Positions 31,033 through 42,630 of a DNA stretch of 64,000 nucleotides are shown here, piece after piece; the stretch's first letter is position 1; every line of letters starts with the position of its first letter. Source of the stretch: Geodermatophilus bullaregiensis (GTDB taxonomy: Bacteria > Actinomycetota > Actinomycetes > Mycobacteriales > Geodermatophilaceae); contig NZ_JAFBCJ010000001.1 of assembly GCF_016907675.1 (NCBI RefSeq), forward strand, positions 1,426,001-1,490,000, read 5' to 3'. The position numbers and the translations under genes are program-made. The notes beneath the pieces were generated by a model. It had not been told where the DNA came from, did no database searches, and worked only from the letters and a program-made list of their open reading frames with translations.

Positions 31033-31680
31033 TCACGCCGGTGGCAGCCGGGCGAACTGGGCGAGCACGACCTCGCGCACCTCGTCGGTGGCCTGCTCCT
31101 CGCTGGTGGAGACCACGGTCACCCCGACGCTGAACACCCCGTGCCCGCACCAGGCGAACGCCGCCGGCCCGCTCAGCCGGGTGGCCGGGTCGACCTCGGC
31201 GACGGTCAGCAGGCTGCACCCCTCGGGCAGGTCCGCCGGGTCGCGCCGCAGGACGCCGTCGTAGACCGCGGCGTCGTTGCCCACGAGGTCCTCGGCGTAG
31301 GCCGCCGCCCCGCCGGGGTCGTCGAACTGGTCGACGAAGACGGTGGTCAGCGGCCCGGTCGTGACCCCCCAGAAGCGCTCCCACCCGTGGCGGTAGCCGT
31401 AGTCGCGCAGCACCGCCCGCTCGCGGGCGGGGTCGTCGGCGTAGCCGGCCACGTCGTCGACGGTCTTGGCACCCGCCGGGGGCTGCAGGTCGGCGTCGGG
31501 GATGCGCGGCAGGCCGGAGGGCACGTCGGGCAGCACCAGGGCGCCGAGGTCCTCGACGCTCTCCGGCGTCCCGGAGGCCGCCGCGGGGGTGGCGGTGCCG
31601 GCCACCGTGGGCGTGCAGCCGGCGGTGATCCCCAGGGACAGCACGCCGGTGAGCAGCGCGGGGAGCCGGCCCGCGGTCAC
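31033..31680 (-). CDS. Putative DUF3558-like lipoprotein
   Basis: A 215-residue secreted protein. The N-terminus ([22 protein letters not shown]) is a signal peptide with a lipobox ending TAGC, so Cys22 is the probable lipidated residue. A Thr/Ala/Pro-rich linker follows. The mature domain has an [19 protein letters not shown] region and two further cysteines (EGCSLLTV and AFAWCGHG) that may form a disulfide. The overall pattern resembles secreted mycobacterial DUF3558-type lipoproteins, but I am not sure of the family. The GTG start overlaps the ddl stop by 4 nt. It is convergent with the DUF3515-like gene. Confidence 0.6.
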   Translation of the reverse strand: MTAGRLPALLTGVLSLGITAGCTPTVAGTATPAAASGTPESVEDLGALVLPDVPSGLPRIPDADLQPPAGAKTVDDVAGYADDPARERAVLRDYGYRHGWERFWGVTTGPLTTVFVDQFDDPGGAAAYAEDLVGNDAAVYDGVLRRDPADLPEGCSLLTVAEVDPATRLSGPAAFAWCGHGVFSVGVTVVSTSEEQATDEVREVVLAQFARLPPA

Positions 31681-32825
31681 CGGGGGGTCCGGACGTCCCC
31701 CGGCCGTCCCGCGCGCGCCAGCGCCGAGGCGACCAGCCGGTCCACCAGCTCGGGGTAGGACACCCCGCTGGCCGCCCACATGCGCGGGAACATCGAGATC
31801 GGGGTGAAGCCCGGCATCGTGTTGACCTCGTTGACGACCAGCCGCTCGGCGCCGTCCGGGCCGGTGCCGAGGAAGAAGTCGACGCGGGCCAGGCCCTGGC
31901 AGTCCATCGCGAGGTAGGCCCGGCAGGAGGCCTCCTGCACCGCCCTCGTCTGCTCGGGCGTCAGGTCGGCCGGCACGTCGAAGTCGACGGCGTCCTCGAG
32001 GTACTTGGCGTCGAAGTCGTACCAGTCGGTGCCCGGCCGCAGCCGGATCTCCGCCGGCAGGCTGGCCTCGGGCCGCCCGCCGTCGCGGCCGGCCAGCACG
32101 CCGCACTCGATCTCCCGCCCGGGGACGGCGGCCTCCACGACCACCTTCGGGTCGACGGCGGCCGCGGTGGCCACCGCCCCGGGGAACTGCGCCCAGTCGG
32201 TGACCTTGGTGATGCCGATGCTGGACCCGGCGCGCGAGGGCTTGACGAAGACCGGCAGCCCCAGCCGCTCGCGGTCGGCCGCGGTGAGCAGGTCGGGGTC
32301 GGCGCACACCGCCCCACCGGCGTCGCGCAGGACCACGTGGTCGCCCTGCGCGAGGCCCGCGGCGGCGAGGAGCTTCTTGGTGTGCTCCTTGTCCATCGAC
32401 GCGGCGCTGGCGAACACCCCCGAGCCGACGTAGGGCAGGCCGCTCATCTCCAGCAGGCCCTGGATGGTGCCGTCCTCGCCGTAGGTGCCGTGCAGCACGG
32501 GGAACACGACGTCGACCTCGGTGAGCGCCGGGCCGATCGCGGCGGCCGGCTCGAGCACCGCCAGGCCGCGCCCGCCCGGGTCGCCGACCAGGGACACCGC
32601 CGTCCCGCCGGTCACCTCCGGCAGCCGCCCGTCGGTGATGGCCAGCCGCTGACCGGGGTCGGGCAGCACCCAGCGGCCGTCGCGCGCGATGCCGACCGGC
32701 ACCACCTCGTAGCGATCGGGGTCCAGCGCCGCCATGACGCTCCCGGCGGAGACGCAGGAGATCGCGTGCTCGGCGCTGCGCCCCCCGAACACGACCGCGA
32801 CGCGCACCCTGCCTGTCCCGCTCAT
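31677..32825 (-). CDS. ddl: D-alanine--D-alanine ligase
   Basis: ATP-grasp ligase that joins two D-alanines for peptidoglycan precursors, 382 residues. Visible are [20 protein letters not shown] at the N-terminus, [20 protein letters not shown], the ATP-grasp segment [17 protein letters not shown], and the metal-binding [17 protein letters not shown]. The ATG at 32825 agrees with the family start. It is coupled by a 4-nt overlap to the downstream lipoprotein gene. In mycobacteria ddl and gpsA are adjacent; here the Pcs-type and lyase genes are inserted between them. Confidence 0.96.
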   Translation of the reverse strand: MSGTGRVRVAVVFGGRSAEHAISCVSAGSVMAALDPDRYEVVPVGIARDGRWVLPDPGQRLAITDGRLPEVTGGTAVSLVGDPGGRGLAVLEPAAAIGPALTEVDVVFPVLHGTYGEDGTIQGLLEMSGLPYVGSGVFASAASMDKEHTKKLLAAAGLAQGDHVVLRDAGGAVCADPDLLTAADRERLGLPVFVKPSRAGSSIGITKVTDWAQFPGAVATAAAVDPKVVVEAAVPGREIECGVLAGRDGGRPEASLPAEIRLRPGTDWYDFDAKYLEDAVDFDVPADLTPEQTRAVQEASCRAYLAMDCQGLARVDFFLGTGPDGAERLVVNEVNTMPGFTPISMFPRMWAASGVSYPELVDRLVASALARAGRPGDVRTPR

Positions 32826-32909
32826 CGCGGCCGACCCTAGTGGACGTCCTCCGCGCGTCCGGCGTCTCCCGGAGGGCCGACACACCGCCGGTGTGGGAGC
32901 CTCGACGCG

Positions 32910-33743
32910 ATGCGGGAGAACGCGGCCCCTCCGGTGGACCCCCGACCTCCGGCGACGACGGCTCAGCAGGGGGACGACGAGCACGGGGCTGCTCCTGCGC
33001 GCCCGTTCCCGCTCCCGCTGCGGGTCGCCGGCGCGGCCGTGCACGTCTACACCGCCCTCGGCTCGGTGCTGGCGCTGCTGGTGGTGCTCGCCGCGCTGGA
33101 CGGCGACGCGGTCACCGCGCTGTGGATCGGCCTGGCCGCCCTGGTCATCGACGGCACCGACGGGATGCTGGCCCGGCGCGCGCGGGTCAAGGAGACCATC
33201 CCCTGGTTCGACGGCGCCCTGCTCGACAACATCGTCGACTACCTGACCTACGCCTTCGCCCCCGTCGTGCTGCTGTGGACCACCGGCGCGCTGCCCGAGG
33301 GCCCGCTCGGGTGGGTGCTGGCCGCGCTGCCGCTGCTGGCCTCCAGCTACCAGTTCTGCCGGGTCGACGCGAAGACCGACGACCACACCTTCCTCGGCTT
33401 CCCGAGCTACTGGAACGTCGTCGCCTTCTACGTCGTCGTCCTGGACCTGTCCCAACCGGTCGTGGCGGCGCTGCTGATCGTCTGCTCGGTGCTGGTGTTC
33501 GTGCCGGTGCGCTACCTCTACCCCTCGCGCACCGAGGCGCTGCGCAGCCTGAGCCTGGCGCTGACCGCCGTCTGGCTGGTCACCTACGCCGTGCTGCTCG
33601 CCCAGCTGCCCGACCCGCACCCGGCGGTCCTCGTCCTGTCCCTGGGCTACATCGGCTACTACGTCGCGATCAGCGGCTGGCTGACCGCACGGGCCGCCGC
33701 CCGCCGGCGCTCGGCGGCCCGCAGCGCCGCGCGCAGCAGCTGA
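32910..33743 (+). CDS. pcs: CDP-alcohol phosphatidyltransferase, phosphatidylcholine synthase type
   Basis: A 277-residue integral membrane enzyme with about eight hydrophobic segments after a Pro-rich start. The CDP-alcohol phosphatidyltransferase signature DG-x2-DG-x2-AR-x-G-x3-D-x3-D is complete in [16 protein letters not shown] and [14 protein letters not shown]. The wording of this region ([13 protein letters not shown]) and the later [20 protein letters not shown] resemble bacterial Pcs, which condenses CDP-diacylglycerol with choline. The nearby gpsA and plsC support a phospholipid role. Other CDP-alcohols cannot be excluded. The ATG at 32910 is the first plausible start; the gene is divergent from ddl and convergent with the lyase gene. 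Confidence 0.75.
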   Translation: MRENAAPPVDPRPPATTAQQGDDEHGAAPARPFPLPLRVAGAAVHVYTALGSVLALLVVLAALDGDAVTALWIGLAALVIDGTDGMLARRARVKETIPWFDGALLDNIVDYLTYAFAPVVLLWTTGALPEGPLGWVLAALPLLASSYQFCRVDAKTDDHTFLGFPSYWNVVAFYVVVLDLSQPVVAALLIVCSVLVFVPVRYLYPSRTEALRSLSLALTAVWLVTYAVLLAQLPDPHPAVLVLSLGYIGYYVAISGWLTARAAARRRSAARSAARSS

Positions 33744-33754
33744 GGCCGCCGCCC

Positions 33755-34924
33755 TCAGCCGGCGGCGTCGAGAGCGGTGACGAGGTCGGCGACGACGTCG
33801 GCGGTGTCCTCGACGCCGCAGGAGAACCGCAGGAACCCGGCCGGGACGGCGTCCCCGCCCCACTGCGCCCGCCGGTCGACGGTGCTGTGCACGCCGCCGA
33901 AGCTGGTCGCCGCCGTCCACAGCCGGCCGGCGGCCAGGAAGCGGGACACCGCGTCCTCGTCGGCCAGCTCGGCGGAGACCACCCCGTTCGGCCGCAGCAT
34001 CTGGCGCGTGGCCAGCGCGTGGGAGGGGTCCCCGGGCCGCCACGGCCAGCGCACGCCGGTCACGGCCGGGTGGTCGGCGAGCACCGCCGTCACCTCCGCG
34101 GCGGTGGCCGCCTGGCGGGCCAGTCGCAGGTCCAGCGTGCTCATCGACCGGTGGCCCAGCCACGCGTCGAAGGCCCCCGGCGTCGCGCCGGTGTGGTCGC
34201 GCCAGCCCTTGACCCGGTCGTACAGCTCGTCGGAGGCGGTGCTGACGTGGCCGAGCAGCAGGTCGCTGTGCCCGGTGAGCGCCTTGGTGTCGGCGCCGAT
34301 GCTGAGGTCGGCGCCCAGGGCCAGCGGCCGCTGCCCCAGCGGGGTGGCGGTGGTGTTGTCGACGGCGAGCAGCGCGCCGGCGGCCCGGGTGGCCCGGGCG
34401 ACGGCGGCCACGTCGCAGACGTCGAGGTGCGGGTTGCTGGGCGTCTCGAGGAGCACCATGCGTGCGCCGTCGAGGTCCCCGCGGGCGGCGAGGTCGTCCA
34501 TCTCGACGGTGGGCACGTACTCGACGCGCACGCCGAGCCGCGCCAGCTCGTCGCGGGCCAGCAGACGGGTGGCGTAATAGCCGTCGGCGGGCAGCACCAG
34601 CCGGTCCCCCGCCGAGACCAGGGCCATCACCGCCGCGCCGACCGCCGCCATCCCGCTGGCGAAGGACAGGCAGCGGCCACCGTCGAGCTCGCCGACCGCC
34701 GTCTCGAACGCCCGGTACGTGGGGTGCTCGGTGCGGGCGTAGGCGTCGGCGCCGCCGGCCCGCGGCGGGAGGTCGCCGAGGTGGAAGGGGGCGGCGAACA
34801 CCGGCGAGGGGCGCAGCGGCGTGCCGGGCACCGGGGGCAGGTCACCGGCGCGCACCGAGCGGGTGCCGTCGCCCCACCCGGCCGGGAGGGCCGCCCCGGC
34901 GCCGTCCCCGGGCCGGTCGCTCAC
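33755..34924 (-). CDS. Cystathionine gamma-lyase/synthase family PLP enzyme
   Basis: A 389-residue member of the Cys/Met-metabolism PLP family, acting in transsulfuration (gamma-lyase, gamma-synthase or related). Visible are [58 protein letters not shown] and the PLP-lysine region [18 protein letters not shown]. The C-terminal [15 protein letters not shown] is also typical. Lyase, synthase and sulfhydrylase cannot be separated by eye. The GTG start overlaps the gpsA stop by 4 nt, so it sits in the plsC-gpsA transcription unit. It is not part of the mycobacterial order at this site. Confidence 0.82.
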   Translation of the reverse strand: MSDRPGDGAGAALPAGWGDGTRSVRAGDLPPVPGTPLRPSPVFAAPFHLGDLPPRAGGADAYARTEHPTYRAFETAVGELDGGRCLSFASGMAAVGAAVMALVSAGDRLVLPADGYYATRLLARDELARLGVRVEYVPTVEMDDLAARGDLDGARMVLLETPSNPHLDVCDVAAVARATRAAGALLAVDNTTATPLGQRPLALGADLSIGADTKALTGHSDLLLGHVSTASDELYDRVKGWRDHTGATPGAFDAWLGHRSMSTLDLRLARQAATAAEVTAVLADHPAVTGVRWPWRPGDPSHALATRQMLRPNGVVSAELADEDAVSRFLAAGRLWTAATSFGGVHSTVDRRAQWGGDAVPAGFLRFSCGVEDTADVVADLVTALDAAG

Positions 34925-35943
34925 TCGGGCTTGGCTTCCCGGGACATGATCTCCTTGACGATCTGCGCCGCGGACACGCCCTCGTGGCACACCCGCACGA
35001 CCGCCTCGGTGAGCGGCACGTCGACGTCGTGCGCGCGGGCCAGCTCCAGCACCGGGCGGCAGCTCTTGACGCCCTCGGCCACCTGCCGGGTGGTGCGCTG
35101 GACCTCCTCCAGCGACATCCCGCGGCCGAGCCGCTCCCCGAAGGTCCGGTTGCGCGACAGCGGCGAGCTGCAGGTGGCCACCAGGTCGCCGAGTCCGGCC
35201 AGCCCGGCGAAGGTGGTCAGCTCCGCGCCGAGGGCGGTGCCGAGCCGGGCGGTCTCGGCCAGCCCGCGCGTGATGAGCGAGGCGCGGGTGTTGTCGCCGA
35301 ACCCCATGCCCTCGGCCATGCCGCAGGCCAGCGCGATCACGTTCTTCACCGCGCCGCCCAACTCGCAGCCGACCAGGTCGCGGTTGGTGTAGGGCCGGAA
35401 GTACGGCGTGTGGCAGGCGGCCTGCACCGCCTCGGCGCGCTCGACGTCGGGACAGGCGATGACCGTGGCCGCCGGCTGCTCCTCGGCGATCTCGCGGGCC
35501 AGGTTGGGCCCCGACAGCGCGGCCACCCGGTCGGGCCCGGCGCCGGTGACCTCGCGGATGACCTCGCTCATGCGCTTGGTGCTGCCGAGCTCGACGCCCT
35601 TCATCAGCGACAGGAGGGTCGAGTCGGGCGGCAGCAGCGGCGTCCAGGCCAGCAGGTTGTCCCGCAGCGACTGGGAGGGGACGGCGAGCACGACGACGTC
35701 GGCGCCGTCGAGGGCCTGCGCCGCGTCGGTGGTCGCCGTCAGCGAGCCGGGCAGCTTGACGCCGGGCAGGTAGTCGGGGTTCTCCCCCGTCTCGGTGATG
35801 GCCTGGCACAGCTCGGGACGGCGGGCGTGCAGCGACACCGTGCAGCCGGCGTCGGCGAGCACCTTGGCGAACGTCGTCCCCCAGGACCCGGCACCCAGGA
35901 CGGCGGCGCGGGTGCCGCGGCCGGAGCGCTCGGGACCGCTCAC
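34921..35943 (-). CDS. gpsA: Glycerol-3-phosphate dehydrogenase [NAD(P)+]
   Basis: Makes sn-glycerol-3-phosphate for phospholipid synthesis from dihydroxyacetone phosphate. Length 340 residues. The Rossmann motif is [21 protein letters not shown]; then [29 protein letters not shown], the catalytic lysine region [19 protein letters not shown], and [19 protein letters not shown]. The GTG start overlaps the plsC stop by 4 nt and its stop overlaps the lyase gene by 4 nt. Pairing with plsC places G3P synthesis and acylation in one unit. Confidence 0.96.
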   Translation of the reverse strand: MSGPERSGRGTRAAVLGAGSWGTTFAKVLADAGCTVSLHARRPELCQAITETGENPDYLPGVKLPGSLTATTDAAQALDGADVVVLAVPSQSLRDNLLAWTPLLPPDSTLLSLMKGVELGSTKRMSEVIREVTGAGPDRVAALSGPNLAREIAEEQPAATVIACPDVERAEAVQAACHTPYFRPYTNRDLVGCELGGAVKNVIALACGMAEGMGFGDNTRASLITRGLAETARLGTALGAELTTFAGLAGLGDLVATCSSPLSRNRTFGERLGRGMSLEEVQRTTRQVAEGVKSCRPVLELARAHDVDVPLTEAVVRVCHEGVSAAQIVKEIMSREAKPE

Positions 35944-36737
35944 GCGGCGCTCCCCGGCACGTCGCCGGACAGCCGCCGTCGCGGGCGGGCGGCGAAGCCC
36001 GGGGGCGCCGGCTCACCGCGCAGCTCGGCCAGGAGGTCACGCACCCGCCCCATGATGAGGTCGGTCGTCTCCCGCAGCAGCTCGGGGGTCAGCGGCCGGC
36101 CGGCGCGCACCTCCGCCCGCAGCGCGCCGAGGTCGACCGGCTCGCCGAGGGAGTACTCGGTGGGCGTGCGCGGGCGCAGGCGCAGCTGCTTGGTGTGGTA
36201 GTCGTGCACCCGCTGCGGCCCCCACTGCGCCACGGGCAGCACGACGGCGTCGGTGGTGAGCGCCAGCCGGGCCACGCCGGTGCGGGCCTGCATGGGCCAC
36301 CAGCGCTCGTCGCGGGTGACCGAGCCCTCCGGGTAGATCACCACGACGTTGCCCGCCTCGAGGTCGGCCACGGCAGCCGCGAGCGACCCCTTGGCCTCCG
36401 ACGAGCCGCGGGCCACGGGGATCTGCCCGGCGTCACGCAGGATCCGGCCGGCCAGCCCCTTGAACACCGCCTCCTTGGCCAGGAAGTGCGGGATCCGCCC
36501 GTGGTCGTAGACCAGCCGGGCGCAGGCCAGCGGGTCGAGCACCGAGACGTGGTTGGCCACGAGCAGCACCGGCCCGGTGCGGGGCAGCCGCTCACCGTGC
36601 CGGTAGCGCAGCCGGAACAGCAGGGAGGCGACCGGGTGGATGACGACGACCGCCAGCTTCAGCGACCACGGCAGCCGGCCCCGCTCGTGCAGGGCCCGGG
36701 CCCGGTGCTGCGCCCCGGCGGACTGGTCCTCGGTCAC
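35940..36737 (-). CDS. plsC: 1-acyl-glycerol-3-phosphate acyltransferase family (PlsC-like)
   Basis: Membrane-associated acyltransferase, 265 residues, that adds an acyl chain to lysophosphatidate or a related glycerolipid. The catalytic HX4D motif is NHVSVLD, and the substrate motif is [12 protein letters not shown] with a preceding [10 protein letters not shown] block. A hydrophobic N-terminal segment ([16 protein letters not shown]) probably associates with the membrane. I chose the GTG at 36737 because GGAGGGG lies about 6 nt upstream. It is the first gene of the plsC-gpsA-lyase unit and divergent from cofC. Confidence 0.88.
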   Translation of the reverse strand: MTEDQSAGAQHRARALHERGRLPWSLKLAVVVIHPVASLLFRLRYRHGERLPRTGPVLLVANHVSVLDPLACARLVYDHGRIPHFLAKEAVFKGLAGRILRDAGQIPVARGSSEAKGSLAAAVADLEAGNVVVIYPEGSVTRDERWWPMQARTGVARLALTTDAVVLPVAQWGPQRVHDYHTKQLRLRPRTPTEYSLGEPVDLGALRAEVRAGRPLTPELLRETTDLIMGRVRDLLAELRGEPAPPGFAARPRRRLSGDVPGSAA

Positions 36738-36834
36738 CGGCACCCCCTCCGCTCGGTCGGAACCACCCGCACATGATCGCACCGGGGTCTGCGGCGGCGT
36801 CCGGGCACCGGTCGGGGTGTGCTCACATGGGACC

Positions 36835-37467
36835 GTGCGCTGGTCCCTGGTCGTCCCGGCGAAGCGGCTCGGCGCGGCCAAGACCCGCCTGCGGCCGCTC
36901 ACCGGCGGCCCCGCCGACGGCGGCCTGCACGCCGAGCTGGTGCTCGCCCTGCTGGCCGACACCGTCGCCGCGGCCCGCGCCTGCCCGGCGGTGGCCGACG
37001 TCGTCGTCGTGACCGACGACGAGCGCGCCGCCGCGACCGTGCGGGCGCTGGGTGCGCGGACCGTGCCCGACGTGCCCGACCGCGGCCTGAACCCCGCACT
37101 CGTCCACGGCGCGCGGACGGCGGCCACCGGCGCCGTCGCCGCCCTCTCCTCCGACCTGCCGGCGCTGCGCCCCGCGGAGCTGGCGGCCGCGCTCGCCGCG
37201 GCGGCGGCCGTGCCGCGGTGCTTCGTGGCCGACGCCGCCGGCACTGGGACGACGCTGCTGGCGGCGGCCGGGGTGCCGCTGGACCCGCGCTTCGGCCGGG
37301 GCTCGGCCGCCGCGCACGCCGCCACCGGCGCCGCGGCGCTGGCCGGCGACTGGCCCGGTCTGCGCCGCGACGTCGACACCCCCGCCGACCTCACCGCGGC
37401 GGTCGTCCTCGGCGTCGGGCCGGCGACGGCGGCCCTGCTGCCCGGGCTGCCGCGGCCCGCCGCCTGA
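36835..37467 (+). CDS. cofC: 2-phospholactate/phosphoenolpyruvate guanylyltransferase (CofC/FbiD)
   Basis: A 210-residue nucleotidyltransferase for coenzyme F420 synthesis. In actinobacteria (FbiD) it activates phosphoenolpyruvate with GTP. Visible are [21 protein letters not shown] at the N-terminus, [32 protein letters not shown] and [15 protein letters not shown], all typical of CofC. The GTG start begins [11 protein letters not shown]. The position before ppk and mutT1 matches mycobacteria (Rv2983). The rest of the F420 pathway is outside the window. Confidence 0.9.
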   Translation: MRWSLVVPAKRLGAAKTRLRPLTGGPADGGLHAELVLALLADTVAAARACPAVADVVVVTDDERAAATVRALGARTVPDVPDRGLNPALVHGARTAATGAVAALSSDLPALRPAELAAALAAAAAVPRCFVADAAGTGTTLLAAAGVPLDPRFGRGSAAAHAATGAAALAGDWPGLRRDVDTPADLTAAVVLGVGPATAALLPGLPRPAA

Positions 37468-37520
37468 GCGGACCGGACGCACGCCCTTCGCCGTTCACCC
37501 GGGTGGGGCACGATGAGCCC

Positions 37521-39635
37521 GTGGCAGCCGAGACGACGACCCCGGAGACGACGACCGAGGGCCCCGCCGCCCCGGGAGAGCCGCCGGTCCTGCCCACCGA
37601 CCGCTACCTCAACCGCGAGCTGTCGTGGCTGGACTTCAACGCCCGGGTGCTCGAGCTGGCCGAGGACGAGACGCTGCCGCTGCTCGAGCGGGTCAAGTTC
37701 CTGGCGATCTTCGCCAGCAACCTCGACGAGTTCTACATGGTCCGCATCGCCGGCCTGAAGCGGCGGCAGAGCACCGGGCTGACCGTCCGCTCCCCCGACG
37801 GGCTGACCATCCGGGAGCAGCTGACGCGGGTGACCGAGCGCAGCCAGGAGCTGGTGCACCGGCAGGCCGTGGCCTTCCAGCAGGACATCACCCCGCGGCT
37901 GGAGGCCGCCGGCATCCGGATCGTGCACTGGTCCGACCTGGCCGAGCCCGAGACCCGGCGGCTGCGGGAGTACTTCCGCGACCAGGTGTTCCCGGTGCTC
38001 ACCCCGCTCGCGGTCGACCCGGCGCACCCGTTCCCCTACATCAGCGGCCTGTCGCTCAACCTCGCCGTCCAGGTGCGCGACCCCGACACCGGCGCGCCGC
38101 ACTTCGCCCGGCTCAAGGTCCCCAACAACGTGCCGCGGTTCGTGCCGGTGGGGTCGGTCGACGCGGCCGCCTCGGCGACGTTCCTGCCGCTCGAGGACCT
38201 CATCGCCGCGCACCTGCCGGCCCTGTTCCCCGGCCTCGACGTCGTCGACCACCACCTGTTCCGGGTCACCCGCAACGCCGACGTGGAGGTCGAGGAGGAC
38301 CGCGACGAGGACCTGCTGCAGGCCCTCGAGCGGGAGCTGGCGCGCCGCCGCTTCGGCCCGGCGGTGCGGCTGGAGGTGACCGAGACGATGGACCCGCAGA
38401 TCCTCGGCGTCCTCGTCTCCGAGCTCGAGGTGGGGCCCCAGGACGTCGTCACGGTGCCCGGGCTGCTCGACCTCGCGTCGCTGTGGGCGCTCTACGCCCT
38501 CGACCGGCCCGAGCTCAAGGACGAGCCGTTCGTGCCGGCCACCCACCCGCGGCTGTCCGAGGGCGAGACGCCCAAGAGCGTCTTCGCCACGCTGCGCGAG
38601 GGCGACGTGCTGGTCCACCACCCGTACCACTCGTTCGCGACCAGCGTGCAGCGCTTCATCGAGCAGGCCGCGGCCGACCCGCACGTGCTGGCGATCAAGC
38701 AGACGCTGTACCGGACCTCCGGCGACTCCCCCATCGTCAACGCGCTCATCGAGGCGGCCGAGGCCGGCAAGCAGGTGGTCGTCCTGGTGGAGATCAAGGC
38801 GCGCTTCGACGAGGAGGCCAACATCACCTGGGCCCGGTCGCTGGAGCGGGCCGGCTGCCACGTCGTCTACGGGCTGGTGGGCCTGAAGACCCACTGCAAG
38901 ACGGCGCTGGTGGTGCGGCGGGAGAACGGGGTGATCCGCCGCTACGTGCACATCGGCACCGGCAACTACAACCCCAAGACCGCGCGGATCTACGAGGACG
39001 TCGGCATCCTCACCGCCGACCCGCGGGTGGGCGCCGACCTCACCGACCTGTTCAACACCCTCACCGGCTACTCGCGGCAGACCGCCTACCGGCAGCTGAT
39101 GGTCGCGCCGCACGGCATCCGCAGCGGCCTGGTGGAGAAGATCCGCCGCGAGGCCCGCCACGTGGCCGAGGGCCGGCCGGCCGGGATCCGCGTCAAGGTG
39201 AACTCGCTGGTCGACGAGCGGGTCATCGACGCCCTGTACGAGGCCGCGCAGGCCGGCGTGCCGGTGGAGCTGTTCGTCCGCGGCATCTGCGCCCTGCGGC
39301 CCGGCGTGCCGGGGCTGTCGGAGGGGATCCGGGTGCGCTCCATCGTCGGCCGCTTCCTGGAGCACTCGCGGGTCATCGCCTTCTGCAACGGCGGCGAGCC
39401 GGAGTGGTGGATCGGCAGCGCCGACCTCATGCACCGCAACCTCGACCGCCGGGTGGAGGTGCTCCTGCGGGTGTGCGACGAGACCGCCCAGCGGGAGTTG
39501 CAGGGGGTGTTCGACGCCGCGATGGCGCCCGGCGTGCGGTGCTGGGAGCTGGGGCCCGACGGCGCCTGGGTCCGCGGCGGTGAGCGCGACTACCAGGCCG
39601 GGCTCACGGCGGCGGTGACCGAGCATGCCGGCTGA
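37521..39635 (+). CDS. ppk: Polyphosphate kinase 1
   Basis: Reversible enzyme building inorganic polyphosphate from ATP, 704 residues. It begins with a Thr/Pro-rich tail, then [20 protein letters not shown], the classic PPK1 N-domain. The two phospholipase-D-like catalytic domains include [20 protein letters not shown] and the catalytic histidine segment [19 protein letters not shown]. The C-terminal domain ends with [20 protein letters not shown]. The GTG at 37521 has a weak ribosome site, so the disordered N-terminus is the uncertain part. It overlaps mutT1 by 11 nt. Confidence 0.96.
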   Translation: MAAETTTPETTTEGPAAPGEPPVLPTDRYLNRELSWLDFNARVLELAEDETLPLLERVKFLAIFASNLDEFYMVRIAGLKRRQSTGLTVRSPDGLTIREQLTRVTERSQELVHRQAVAFQQDITPRLEAAGIRIVHWSDLAEPETRRLREYFRDQVFPVLTPLAVDPAHPFPYISGLSLNLAVQVRDPDTGAPHFARLKVPNNVPRFVPVGSVDAAASATFLPLEDLIAAHLPALFPGLDVVDHHLFRVTRNADVEVEEDRDEDLLQALERELARRRFGPAVRLEVTETMDPQILGVLVSELEVGPQDVVTVPGLLDLASLWALYALDRPELKDEPFVPATHPRLSEGETPKSVFATLREGDVLVHHPYHSFATSVQRFIEQAAADPHVLAIKQTLYRTSGDSPIVNALIEAAEAGKQVVVLVEIKARFDEEANITWARSLERAGCHVVYGLVGLKTHCKTALVVRRENGVIRRYVHIGTGNYNPKTARIYEDVGILTADPRVGADLTDLFNTLTGYSRQTAYRQLMVAPHGIRSGLVEKIRREARHVAEGRPAGIRVKVNSLVDERVIDALYEAAQAGVPVELFVRGICALRPGVPGLSEGIRVRSIVGRFLEHSRVIAFCNGGEPEWWIGSADLMHRNLDRRVEVLLRVCDETAQRELQGVFDAAMAPGVRCWELGPDGAWVRGGERDYQAGLTAAVTEHAG

Positions 39636-40554
39636 GCGGACGCGCGGCGTCGTCGCGGCGGCCGGCGGCGCGGTCTGGCGGACGGCGCCCGACGGCGGCC
39701 TGGAGACCGTCCTCGTGCACCGCGAGCGCTACGACGACTGGTCACTGCCGAAGGGCAAGCTCGACGCCGGGGAGAACGCCCTGGCCGCCGCCGTCCGCGA
39801 GGTGCGGGAGGAGACCGGGCTCGACGTCGTCGCCGGCCGGCGCAGCGTGCGCACCCGGTACGCGGTAGCCGAGGGCGCCAAGCACGTCGACTACTGGCTG
39901 ATGCAGGCCGTGGGCAGCGAGGAGCCGTTCGCGGCCAACGCCGAGGTCGACGAGCTGCGCTGGCTGCCGGTCGCCGACGCCGCGGAGCTGGCCACCCACG
40001 AGCACGACCGCACGGTGCTCGCCGACCTGGCGCGCACCGACGTCCCGCGCGCGCCGACGCTGCTGCTCGTGCGGCACGCCAAGGCCGGCAGCCGCAGCGA
40101 CTGGGACGGCCCCGACGACGAGCGGCCGCTGGACGCGCAGGGCCGGCGGCAGGCGCAGCAGCTGGCCGCCGTCCTGCCGGTGTTCGGCCCGGTCGGGCTG
40201 TTCGCCGCGGAGCGGGTCCGGTGCCGCGAGACGCTGGAGCCGCTGGCCGGGGCGACCGGGCTGCCGCTGTGCGCGCTGCCCGAGCTCGGCGAGGAGGAGT
40301 TCGCCGCCGACCCGCAGGCGGGCCTGGCCGTCGTCGAGCGCCTGCTCGAGCCCCGGGACCGGCCGGGCGTCACCGTGGTCTGCAGCCAGGGCGGGGCGAT
40401 CCCCTCGGTGCTGATGGCCCTCGGCGTGCGCTGGGAGGGCTCCCGGCTGTACCCGCCGGCGGCCAAGGGCAGCGTCTGGGCGCTGGGTGGCCGGACCGGC
40501 GCCCTGACCGCCGACTACTACCGCGACCTCGGCCCCGACCCCGACGCCCCCTGA
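39625..40554 (+). CDS. mutT1: MutT1-type Nudix hydrolase fused to a histidine phosphatase domain
   Basis: A 309-residue two-domain protein. The N-terminal Nudix domain carries the box at about residues 49-71 ([18 protein letters not shown]). The C-terminal SixA-like histidine phosphatase starts [10 protein letters not shown] with the catalytic Arg-His at 150-151. The layout is that of mycobacterial MutT1 (Rv2985), which removes 8-oxo-dGTP and diadenosine polyphosphates and sanitises the nucleotide pool. The ATG lies inside the last codons of ppk. Mycobacteria have hupB next; here leuD follows directly in convergent orientation. Confidence 0.92.
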   Translation: MPAERTRGVVAAAGGAVWRTAPDGGLETVLVHRERYDDWSLPKGKLDAGENALAAAVREVREETGLDVVAGRRSVRTRYAVAEGAKHVDYWLMQAVGSEEPFAANAEVDELRWLPVADAAELATHEHDRTVLADLARTDVPRAPTLLLVRHAKAGSRSDWDGPDDERPLDAQGRRQAQQLAAVLPVFGPVGLFAAERVRCRETLEPLAGATGLPLCALPELGEEEFAADPQAGLAVVERLLEPRDRPGVTVVCSQGGAIPSVLMALGVRWEGSRLYPPAAKGSVWALGGRTGALTADYYRDLGPDPDAP

Positions 40555-40585
40555 CGGCCCCGTCCCGGGTGGCCGTTCCACCACG

Positions 40586-41185
40586 TCAGCGCGCGGAGAG
40601 CGCCTTCGGCAGCCAGGCCGGGCGGCGGGCCTCGTAGGCCTCGATGTCGGCGAGGTGCCGCTCGGTGAGACCGACGTCGTCGAGCCCCTCCAGCAGCCGC
40701 CAGCGGGTGTAGTCGTCGGCCTCGAACGGCACCGTCGTGTCGCCGTGGTTGACGGTCTTGGCCTGCAGGTCGACGGTCACCGGAGTGGTCGGGTCGGCCT
40801 CGACGGCCGCCCAGAGCGCCTCGACCTGGTCCTGCGGCAGGACGACGGTGAGCAGGCCCGACTTGGTCGAGTTGTTCTTGAAGATGTCGGCGAACCGCGA
40901 GCTGATGACCACCCGGAACCCGCCGTCGAGCAGCGCCCAGCAGGCGTGCTCGCGGGAGGAGCCGGTGCCGAAGTCGGGCCCGGCGACGAGGACCGTGGCG
41001 TCGGCGTACTGCGGCTGGTTGAGCACGAAGTCGGGCTCGTTGCGCCGCCAGGCGACGAACAGGCCGTCCTCGAACCCGGTGCGGGTGATCCGCTTGAGGT
41101 ACTCCGCCGGGATGATCTGGTCGGTGTCGACGGCGCTGCGGCGCAGCGGGGCGGCCGTGCCGGTGTGGGTGGTGAAGGGCTGCAT
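40586..41185 (-). CDS. leuD: 3-isopropylmalate dehydratase small subunit
   Basis: Small subunit of isopropylmalate isomerase in leucine synthesis, 199 residues. Signature segments are [40 protein letters not shown] and [20 protein letters not shown]. The ATG at 41185 is 5 nt after the leuC stop, so the two subunits form one operon controlled from upstream of leuC. It is convergent with mutT1 across 31 nt. Confidence 0.97.
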   Translation of the reverse strand: MQPFTTHTGTAAPLRRSAVDTDQIIPAEYLKRITRTGFEDGLFVAWRRNEPDFVLNQPQYADATVLVAGPDFGTGSSREHACWALLDGGFRVVISSRFADIFKNNSTKSGLLTVVLPQDQVEALWAAVEADPTTPVTVDLQAKTVNHGDTTVPFEADDYTRWRLLEGLDDVGLTERHLADIEAYEARRPAWLPKALSAR

Positions 41186-41190
41186 CGGAC

Positions 41191-42612
41191 TCAGACTCCA
41201 GCCAGCTCGGAGGGCTTCAGGTCGGCGGGGGCGGTCAGCTTCCCGGTGAGCGCGGTGGCGGCGGCGACGGACGGCGAGACCAGGTGGGTGCGCCCGCCCT
41301 TGCCCTGCCGGCCCTGGAAGTTGCGGTTGCTGGTCGACGCCGAGCGCTCCCCCGGCTGGAGCTGGTCGGGGTTCATGCCCAGGCACATCGAGCACCCGGC
41401 GCCCCGCCACTCGGCGCCGGCCTCGGTGAACACCCGGTCGAGACCCTCGGCCTCGGCCTGCAGCTTGACGCCGACCGACCCCGGGACGACGAGCATCCGG
41501 GTGTTGCCGTCGATCCGCTTCCCGCGCAGCAGCTCGGCGGCGATCCGCAGGTCCTCGATGCGGCCGTTGGTGCAGGAGCCGAGGAAGACCGTGTCCACCT
41601 CGATCTCGCGCAGCGGTGTGCCGGGCTCGAGGCCCATGTAGGCCAGCGCCTGCTCGGCGGCCCGGCGCTCGTTCTCGTCGGTCATCGCCGCCGGGTCGGG
41701 CACGGAGGCCGCGATCGGCAGACCCTGGCCGGGGTTGGTGCCCCAGGTGACGAAGGGGGTGAGCTGGGCGGCGTCGAGGACGACCTCGGTGTCGAAGACC
41801 GCGCCCTCGTCGGTGCGCAGGGTGCGCCAGTGCTCGACGGCGGCGTCCCGGTCGGCGCCCTGCGGGGCGTGCGGGCGGCCCTGCAGGAACGCGAACGTCG
41901 TCTCGTCGGGGGCGATCAGCCCGGCGCGGGCGCCGGCCTCGATCGACATGTTGCAGATCGTCATCCGGGCCTCCATCGACAGCGCCTCGATGGCGCTGCC
42001 GCGGTACTCGATGACGTGGCCCGCGGCGCCGTTGGTGCCGATCTGCGCGATGACGGCGAGGATGACGTCCTTCGCCGACACCCCCTCGGGGAGCTCGCCG
42101 TCCACGGTCACGGCCATCTGCTTCGGCCGGTACTGCGGCAGCGTCTGGGTGGCCAGCACGTGCTCGACCTCGCTGGTGCCGATGCCGAACGCCAGCGCGC
42201 CGAACGCGCCGTGGGTGGAGGTGTGGCTGTCGCCGCAGACGATGGTCATCCCCGGCTGGGTGAGCCCCAGCTGCGGGCCGATGACGTGCACGATGCCCTG
42301 GTCGCGGTCGCCCATGGGGGCCAGCCGGATGCCGAACTCGGCGGCGTTGGTCCGCAGCGCCTCGACCTGGGCACGGCTGACCGGGTCGGCGATGGGCTGG
42401 AGGATGTCCAGCGTCGGGACGTTGTGGTCCTCGGTGGCCATGGTCAGGTCGGGACGGCGGACCGTGCGGCCGGCGGCGCGGAGGCCGTCGAAGGCCTGCG
42501 GGCTGGTCACCTCGTGGACGAGGTGCAGGTCGATGTAGAGCAGGTCGGGCTCGCCCGCGGCGCTGCGCACGACGTGGGCGTCGTAGACCTTCTCCGCCAG
42601 GGTCTTCGGCAC
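41191..42612 (-). CDS. leuC: 3-isopropylmalate dehydratase large subunit
   Basis: Aconitase-family large subunit, 473 residues, that with LeuD converts 2- to 3-isopropylmalate. The [4Fe-4S] cysteines are visible in [10 protein letters not shown] and [13 protein letters not shown]. Further signatures are [26 protein letters not shown] and [20 protein letters not shown]. The GTG start has AGGAGG about 6 nt upstream. A palindrome lies 19-39 nt upstream, shared with the divergent IclR regulator, so repression or activation by that regulator is likely. Confidence 0.97.
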   Translation of the reverse strand: MPKTLAEKVYDAHVVRSAAGEPDLLYIDLHLVHEVTSPQAFDGLRAAGRTVRRPDLTMATEDHNVPTLDILQPIADPVSRAQVEALRTNAAEFGIRLAPMGDRDQGIVHVIGPQLGLTQPGMTIVCGDSHTSTHGAFGALAFGIGTSEVEHVLATQTLPQYRPKQMAVTVDGELPEGVSAKDVILAVIAQIGTNGAAGHVIEYRGSAIEALSMEARMTICNMSIEAGARAGLIAPDETTFAFLQGRPHAPQGADRDAAVEHWRTLRTDEGAVFDTEVVLDAAQLTPFVTWGTNPGQGLPIAASVPDPAAMTDENERRAAEQALAYMGLEPGTPLREIEVDTVFLGSCTNGRIEDLRIAAELLRGKRIDGNTRMLVVPGSVGVKLQAEAEGLDRVFTEAGAEWRGAGCSMCLGMNPDQLQPGERSASTSNRNFQGRQGKGGRTHLVSPSVAAATALTGKLTAPADLKPSELAGV

Positions 42613-42630
42613 GCTGGTCCTCCTGGGTGG

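Noticed and set aside
32840..35392. Very long plus-strand open frames opposite ddl, the lyase and gpsA
   Set aside because: They have Arg/Gly/Pro-rich composition with no domain character and are explained by high GC on the strand opposite real genes. Similar long frames opposite ppk, glnD, smc and serA were dismissed for the same reason.
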